Source of the DNA: Herbiconiux sp. | Lineage (GTDB): Bacteria > Actinomycetota > Actinomycetes > Actinomycetales > Microbacteriaceae | NCBI RefSeq assembly: GCF_023264895.1 | Contig: NZ_JAHFUY010000044.1 | Span: 1 to 35,147 of the forward strand | Length of the DNA: 35,147 bases | Direction: 5' to 3' | In this document: positions 30,334-35,147 of the stretch, one piece after another | How the letters are laid out: every line of letters starts with the position of its first letter | Numbering within the stretch: the first letter of the stretch is position 1 | The notes under the pieces: model-generated | What the model was told of the DNA's origin: nothing | The model's input: only the letters and a program-made list of their open reading frames with translations | Databases searched by the model: none | Program-made: the position numbers and the translations under genes

Positions 30334-31088
30334 CTGAGAACGCTGCGACGTCGTCCGCACGCCCCGAGCCCATCCTCGACGTGCAGAACCTCACGGTCGC
30401 CTACGGCGGCGTCACCGCGGTGGCGGGCGTCACGTTCCACGTCGGCCCCGGCGAGCTCGTGGGCATCATCGGCCCGAACGGCGCCGGCAAGTCCTCCACC
30501 CTGCTCGCCCTCGCGGGGGCCGTGCGCGGCAAGGCGGATCGGCTGACCTTCGAGGGCACCTCCCTCCTCGGCCGGAAGCCCGAGCAGATCGCCCGCTCGG
30601 GCTTCGCGCTCGTGCCCGAGGGGCACCACATCTTCGGCGCCCTCTCGGTGAGCGACAACCTCCGCCTCGGTGAGGTCGCCCGGCACGGCAAGGGGCGCGG
30701 GAAGGAGGGGCTGGCTGCCACCCGTGAGTGGGTGCTCGAGCTCTTCCCCATCCTGCGCGAGTTCCTCGGCCGGCCCGCCGGCCTCCTCTCCGGCGGCCAG
30801 CAGCAGCAGCTCGCCATCGCGCGCGCCCTGCTCTCGGAACCCCGGCTGCTCGTGCTCGACGAGCCCTCGCTCGGGCTCTCGCCCACCGCGATCGACACCG
30901 TCTTCGAGGCCATCGCCGCGGTGCAGCGGGCCGGCACGGCCGTGCTGCTCGTGGAGCAGCGCGCGCAGCAGACCGTGGCCGCCGCGGCCCGCACCCATGT
31001 CCTCGGCGAAGGCAGGATCACGATGACCCTCGGCCCCGCCGACGCCACCGACGCCGAACTCCTCGCGAAGGCCTATCTCGGATCATGA
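30303..31088 (+). CDS. livF: LIV-type ABC importer ATP-binding protein
   Basis: The 261-aa protein has Walker A GPNGAGKSS (57-65), LVPEGHHIFGALSV, signature LSGGQQQQLAIARAL and Walker B LLVLDEPSLGLSP. The N-terminus has a duplicated MPE-P motif (18-bp tandem repeat), so the true start may be 30303 or 30321; the ribosome site favours the former. It overlaps livG by 8 bases and its stop overlaps livH by 4. Confidence 0.94.
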   Translation: MPEYPTMPESPENAATSSARPEPILDVQNLTVAYGGVTAVAGVTFHVGPGELVGIIGPNGAGKSSTLLALAGAVRGKADRLTFEGTSLLGRKPEQIARSGFALVPEGHHIFGALSVSDNLRLGEVARHGKGRGKEGLAATREWVLELFPILREFLGRPAGLLSGGQQQQLAIARALLSEPRLLVLDEPSLGLSPTAIDTVFEAIAAVQRAGTAVLLVEQRAQQTVAAAARTHVLGEGRITMTLGPADATDAELLAKAYLGS

Positions 31089-31969
31089 CCTCCTTCCTCC
31101 AGGCTCTCATCGACGCCACCTCCGCGGGCGCCGTCTACGCGCTCGCGGCGCTCGGCATCGGCCTCGTCTTCGGCGTGCTGCGGCTCGCGAACTTCGCCTA
31201 CGGCGAGATCATCACCGCCTCCGCCTACACGCTCATCATCGTCTGGCCGATCAACCCGGTGCTCGCCGTGCTGGGCGCGGCCGTCGTGGGCGTCGCCGTC
31301 GCGCTCCTCATGAACTACGCCGTGTTCTCCTGGCTGCGCTCGCAGTCGGCGGCCACGCTGCTCATCGCGAGCTTCGGCCTCAGCATCCTGCTGCAGCGCA
31401 TCTACGAGGGCATCTTCGGCGCCAACGTGCTCTCGGCCTCCGTGGCGAGCGGGCTCTCGACCTCCGTGAACCTCGGCGGCGTGCGGCTCAACCTGCTCTC
31501 GGTGGTCACGATCGTGCTCGCCGCCGTGCTCCTCGTGGGCGTGCAGCTCTTCCTCACCCGCACGAGCATCGGGCTGCAGGTGCAGGCCGCGTCGGCCGAC
31601 TTCCGGATCGCGCGCCTGCTCGGCGTCCGCTCCGGTCTCGTGATCGCCGTCACCTTCGCCATCAGCGGCTTCATCGCCGCGGCCGTCGCCTTCGTGCTCA
31701 CCGTGCAGTCGGGAACCGTGGGGCCCTCGTTCGGCGTGCAGCCCACGCTCTTCGGGCTCATCGGCGCCGTGATCGGCGGCCTCCGCAACCTCCGCGGCGC
31801 GGTCGTCGGCGGCTTCGTGGTGGGTGTCGCGCTCTCGCTCCTCACCAGCTGGCTGCCGCCGGAGATCAACCCCTTCCGCACGGCCTTCGTCTACCTCCTC
31901 GTCATCGCCGTGCTCGTGCTGCGGCCGAACGGCCTGTTCTCCGCAGGCGCCGGAAAGGTGCGCACATGA
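31085..31969 (+). CDS. livH: LIV-type ABC importer permease
   Basis: The 294-aa protein is a LivH-type permease with about eight hydrophobic helices: ALIDATSAGAVYALAALGIGLVFGVLRLANFAYGE at the N-terminus, IASFGLSILLQRIYEG, QVQAASADFRIARLLGV at the cytoplasmic coupling loop, and FGLIGAVIGGLRNLRGAVVGG at the end. It starts at ATG 31085 overlapping the livF stop (ATGA). Confidence 0.94.
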   Translation: MTSFLQALIDATSAGAVYALAALGIGLVFGVLRLANFAYGEIITASAYTLIIVWPINPVLAVLGAAVVGVAVALLMNYAVFSWLRSQSAATLLIASFGLSILLQRIYEGIFGANVLSASVASGLSTSVNLGGVRLNLLSVVTIVLAAVLLVGVQLFLTRTSIGLQVQAASADFRIARLLGVRSGLVIAVTFAISGFIAAAVAFVLTVQSGTVGPSFGVQPTLFGLIGAVIGGLRNLRGAVVGGFVVGVALSLLTSWLPPEINPFRTAFVYLLVIAVLVLRPNGLFSAGAGKVRT

Positions 31970-33045
31970 TGCGTCGCGACCGCAAGGCCCAGGGCCTCGT
32001 GCCCGTTCCCGAGTGGGTGGGCGACGCCTGGACGATCGCCGCACCGCTCGGCCTCCTCTACCTCGTCACCGCCGTCGCGAGCGGCGTCTCCTCCTCGGCC
32101 AGGGTCGACCTCGGCTACATGCTGGTCAATCTCGTGATCGTGGTGGGCCTGTCGATCTTCGTGAGCAACAGCGGCGTGCTCTCGTTCGGGCACCTCGCCT
32201 TCGTGGCGATCGGTGCGTGGACGATGTCGCTCCTCACCATCCCCGTCAACATGAAGGACTCGATCATGCCGGAGCTCCTGCCGGTGCTCCGCGACGCGTC
32301 GCTGCCGCCCCTCGTGGCGGTGCTGGTGGCCGCGGTCGTCGGCGGCGTCGTGGCGCTCCTCGCCGGGGCCGCACTCATGCGGCTGCACGGGCTCGAGGCC
32401 GGCATCGCGACCTTCGCGCTGCTCATGCTCGTGGTGCAGGTGCTCACCTACTCGACCGCGCTCGGACCCCGATCCGGTCAGTCGATGGTGGGCATCCCGC
32501 AGTCCCTCGACCTGCAGAGCATGCTCGTGATCGCGCTCCTCATGGTGGTCGTGGCCTGGTTCTACAGCCGCTCCCGCAGCGCTCGACTGCTCCGCGCCTC
32601 CCGCGACGACATCACCGCGGCACCCGCCTCGGGCATCCACGTGACCAAGCACCGGATCATCGCGTTCGCGATCTCGGGAGCCGTCGCCGCGGTCGGCGGA
32701 GCGCTCTGGGCGCAGACGAACCGGGTGGTGCAGGCGTCGCAGTTCAACCTCGACTTCACCTTCACCACGATCGCGATGCTCGTGATCGGCGGCATGTTCT
32801 CGCTCTGGGGAGCCGTCGTGGGCGTGATCGTCGTATCGGTGCTCAACCACGTGCTCGGGCTCCTGGAGTCGGGCCTCCAGCTCGGCGGCGTGATCGTGTC
32901 GCTGCCCTCGGGCAGCCGGCTGATCATCGTGGGCCTCGTGCTGATCGTCGTACTGATCCTCCGCCCGGGCGGTCTGACCGGCGGACGAGAGGCGAGGTGG
33001 CCGCTCCGGCCGAAGCTCGCCCTGGGACTCTCCCGCAATTCCTAA
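31966..33045 (+). CDS. livM: LIV-type ABC importer permease
   Basis: The 359-aa protein is a LivM-type permease: GYMLVNLVIVVGLSIFVSNSGVLSFGHLAFVAIGAW, MRLHGLEAGIATFALLMLVVQV, RLLRASRDDITAAPASGIHV at the coupling loop, and TTIAMLVIGGMFSLWGAVVGVIV with many membrane helices. Start at ATG 31966 overlaps the livH stop by 4 bases (a second ATG follows at 31969); AAAGGTG is upstream. It is the last gene of the importer operon. Confidence 0.93.
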   Translation: MMRRDRKAQGLVPVPEWVGDAWTIAAPLGLLYLVTAVASGVSSSARVDLGYMLVNLVIVVGLSIFVSNSGVLSFGHLAFVAIGAWTMSLLTIPVNMKDSIMPELLPVLRDASLPPLVAVLVAAVVGGVVALLAGAALMRLHGLEAGIATFALLMLVVQVLTYSTALGPRSGQSMVGIPQSLDLQSMLVIALLMVVVAWFYSRSRSARLLRASRDDITAAPASGIHVTKHRIIAFAISGAVAAVGGALWAQTNRVVQASQFNLDFTFTTIAMLVIGGMFSLWGAVVGVIVVSVLNHVLGLLESGLQLGGVIVSLPSGSRLIIVGLVLIVVLILRPGGLTGGREARWPLRPKLALGLSRNS

Positions 33046-33056
33046 TTCGCAATTCT

Positions 33057-33082
33057 TGACGATCGTCACTTCAGAGTAATAT
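33057..33082 (+). promoter_or_regulatory. Operator/promoter element 3: TGACGATCGTCA palindrome and TAATAT
   Basis: TGACGATCGTCA (33057-33068) is a perfect 12-bp palindrome; it starts 11 bases after the importer operon ends. Eight bases on stands TAATAT (33077-33082). The hydroxylase start is 46 bases downstream. A TTGACG -35-like hexamer overlaps the palindrome, so a bound repressor would block RNA polymerase. Confidence 0.72.
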
Positions 33083-33128
33083 AGAACTCGTATCCCACTC
33101 GCTTCGACGGAACGGAAAGCACCCCACG

Positions 33129-35147
33129 ATGAAAATCGCATGCATCGGTGGAGGCCCCGGCGGCCTGTACAGCGCCATCCTGCTCAAGCTCGCCGATCCC
33201 GCCCACGAGGTGACGGTCTACGAGCGCAACGCGGTCGACGAGACCTTCGGCTTCGGGGTCGTGTTCTCGGAGGAGACCCTCGACGGCCTCCGCACGGCCG
33301 ACCCGGTGAGCTTCGAGCGGATCGAGAAGCTCTGGCGCAAGTGGAGCGCCATGGACGTCGACTTCCTCGGCTACGAGGAGCGCAGCGACGGACACGCCTT
33401 CGCGGCCCTCGCCCGCAAGGACCTGCTGATGGTGCTCGCCGACCGCGCCGCCGAGCTCGGCGTCGAGCTCGTGCACAACACGGATGCGCCGCTCGCCGAG
33501 GAGCTGCGGCTCACCCACGACCTCGTGATCGCCTCCGACGGCGTCAACAGCCGCACCCGGGAGACCTACGCGGCCGAGTTCGGCGAGAAGGTCGAGGTGC
33601 GACCCTTCAAGTACGCCTGGTTCGGCACCGACCGGCCGGTGGACTGCTTCACCTTCGTGTTCGTCGACACGCCCTACGGCATGTTCTGGGCGCACATCTA
33701 CCCCTTCGGCGAGAACGGGTCGACCTTCCTCGTCGAGACCGACCCCGAGACCTGGCAGCGCGCGGGCCTCGACGCCTCGGTGCGGGTGCCCGGCCAGACC
33801 GACCAGACGGCGCTGGCGTTCTGCGAGGAGATCTTCGCCGACTACCTGCAGGGACACGCGCTGCAGGGCAACAACTCCAACTGGCTGAACTTCCGTGACG
33901 TCACGAACGAGCGCTGGCACACCGGCAACGTCGTGATCATCGGAGACGCCGCGCACACCGCCCACTTCTCCATCGGCTCCGGCACCAAGCAGGCGCTCGA
34001 GGACGCGGTGGCGCTCGTGGGCGCGGTCGCCGGTGAGCCCACCGTCGAAGACGCGCTGCTGCGCTACGAGGAGATCCGCCGGCCCGTCGCCGCCTCGCTC
34101 CGGCGCTCGGCCATGACGAGCCTCGAGTGGTTCGAGAGCATCCACCGCTACACCGTGCTGCCGCCCGCGCAGTTCGTGTTCCAGCTGCTCACCCGCAGCC
34201 AGCGCATCACGTACGACAACCTGCGCGTGCGCGATCCGCTCTACATGGCCCGTGTCGACGACTGGTTCGCCGAGGACCAGGCCGCCCGCGGCACCGGCGC
34301 ACCCTCGGGCACGCCGCCCATGTTCTACCCCTACAGGCTGCGCGACCTCGAGCTGAAGAACCGCGTGGTGGTCTCGCCCACCGCGCAGTACTCGGCCGTC
34401 GACGGCGTGCCGACCGACTGGCACCTCGTGCACCTCGGCTCCCGCGCCGTGGGCGGCGCCGGGCTCGTCTTCACCGAGATGACCTGCGTGTCGCCCGAGG
34501 GCCGCATCACCCCCGGCTGCCCCGGCATCTGGGACGACGAGCAGGAGCAGGCGTGGGCGCGGGTCGTCGACTTCGTGCACTCCAACAGCTCGGCCGCCAT
34601 CGGGCTGCAGATCGGCCACTCGGGCCGGAAGGGCAGCACCAAGCTCATGTGGGAGGGCATGGACGAGGCGCTCGACGAGGGCAACTGGCCCATCGTCGCT
34701 CCGTCGCCCATCCCGTACCTGGCCCACGGGCAGGTGCCGCACGAGCTCACCGAGGCCGAGATCGCGGGCATCGTGGAGGAGCACGTGCAGGCGGCCCTCC
34801 GCGGCGCCCGGGCGGGCTTCGACATCCTCGAGCTGCACTTCGCGCACGGGTACCTCGTGTCGAGCTTCCTCTCGCCGCTGTCGAACCAGCGCACCGACGG
34901 CTACGGCGGCGACGCCGAGGGCCGCAGCCGGATCGCGATCGAGATCTTCGACGCCGTGCGCGCCGTGTGGCCCGAGTCGAAGCCGATCAGCGTGCGCATC
35001 AGCGCCACCGAGTGGGTCGACGGCGGATTCTCCGGCGACGACGCGGTGGAGCTGTCACGCGTGCTCAAGGAGCACGGCTGCGACATCATCGACGTCTCGA
35101 CCGGGCAGACCAGCACCGAGGCCAAGCCCAACTACGGCCGGCTCTAC
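33129..35147 (+). CDS. Bifunctional salicylyl-CoA 5-hydroxylase / 2-aminobenzoyl-CoA monooxygenase-reductase (3' end cut off)
   Basis: The 673 residues seen hold two fused domains. The N-terminal part (about 1-390) is a group A FAD monooxygenase: GGGPGG (7-12) and GDAAHTAHF (Gly 272-Asp 273-...). From residue 398 an Old-Yellow-Enzyme-like domain follows: MFYPYRLRDLELKNRVVVSP, then DWHLVHLGSRAVGGAG, HFAHGYLVSSFLSPLS and RTDGYGG. This fusion is characteristic of salicylyl-CoA 5-hydroxylase (SdgC) and 2-aminobenzoyl-CoA monooxygenase/reductase. The family is about 760-790 residues, so about 90-120 residues lie beyond the right edge. The hydroxylase oxidises a CoA-bound aromatic ring with NAD(P)H and O2. 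Which of the two substrates applies cannot be read off, but the ligase upstream fits both. Confidence 0.93.
   Translation, partial: MKIACIGGGPGGLYSAILLKLADPAHEVTVYERNAVDETFGFGVVFSEETLDGLRTADPVSFERIEKLWRKWSAMDVDFLGYEERSDGHAFAALARKDLLMVLADRAAELGVELVHNTDAPLAEELRLTHDLVIASDGVNSRTRETYAAEFGEKVEVRPFKYAWFGTDRPVDCFTFVFVDTPYGMFWAHIYPFGENGSTFLVETDPETWQRAGLDASVRVPGQTDQTALAFCEEIFADYLQGHALQGNNSNWLNFRDVTNERWHTGNVVIIGDAAHTAHFSIGSGTKQALEDAVALVGAVAGEPTVEDALLRYEEIRRPVAASLRRSAMTSLEWFESIHRYTVLPPAQFVFQLLTRSQRITYDNLRVRDPLYMARVDDWFAEDQAARGTGAPSGTPPMFYPYRLRDLELKNRVVVSPTAQYSAVDGVPTDWHLVHLGSRAVGGAGLVFTEMTCVSPEGRITPGCPGIWDDEQEQAWARVVDFVHSNSSAAIGLQIGHSGRKGSTKLMWEGMDEALDEGNWPIVAPSPIPYLAHGQVPHELTEAEIAGIVEEHVQAALRGARAGFDILELHFAHGYLVSSFLSPLSNQRTDGYGGDAEGRSRIAIEIFDAVRAVWPESKPISVRISATEWVDGGFSGDDAVELSRVLKEHGCDIIDVSTGQTSTEAKPNYGRLY

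Overview
The window is high-GC DNA with dense, often overlapping genes. It carries several small protein families and a stress-gene complement typical of Microbacteriaceae (Actinomycetota): DUF2277, two short proteins of the type often mis-named 'ATP-dependent DNA ligase' (DUF7882-like), an Hrp1-like CBS protein and GAF-ANTAR regulators. Genus cannot be fixed from sequence alone. No tRNA, rRNA, CRISPR array, transposase or integrase was seen.

Left part (1-11.9 kb): a housekeeping and stress segment. In order: DUF2277 (cut by the left edge), a small unknown protein, a CYP152-type P450 peroxygenase, two small proteins, a leftward group (cysteine-rich copper-storage-like bundle, Hrp1-like CBS protein, small unknowns), an APC permease, two interleaved pairs of small paralogues, two overlapping GAF-ANTAR genes, an amidase-signature enzyme, and an SDR-TetR operon with a clear palindromic operator. 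A C-rich motif, GTCAA(G/C)CCCC, recurs between genes here and once further right.

Right part (11.9-35.1 kb): a large catabolic supercluster. A leftward tautomerase-cupin operon and a long rightward operon flank a gene for an unusual XRE-HTH/OsmC fusion regulator. The rightward operon holds an alpha/beta hydrolase, two acyl-CoA-dehydrogenase-fold flavin monooxygenases, an NMT1-type ABC importer, a cupin, a SnoaL-like protein and a carboxylesterase. The two promoter regions facing outward from the regulator are near copies of each other. Further right come a PaaK-type CoA ligase unit (with a small unknown protein, a FAH-family enzyme and a VOC protein), a leftward cyclase/ThDP-enzyme pair, a LIV-type ABC importer, and the start of a bifunctional salicylyl-CoA/2-aminobenzoyl-CoA hydroxylase. 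The ligase, importer and hydroxylase units are each preceded by the same 12-bp palindrome (TGACGATCGTCA or one mismatch) at a fixed 8-bp distance from a TAAT -10-like box, so they are probably co-regulated.

Working model (inference): the cluster imports an aromatic or N-heteroaromatic compound by two ABC systems and oxidises it with flavin monooxygenases. The ring or side chain is opened by hydrolases, the cyclase and the ThDP enzyme. An aromatic acid such as anthranilate or salicylate is then activated as its CoA thioester and hydroxylated and reduced by the bifunctional enzyme. An isatin/indole-like upper pathway would fit the cyclase plus ThDP enzyme plus CoA-route combination, but the substrate is not proven by sequence.
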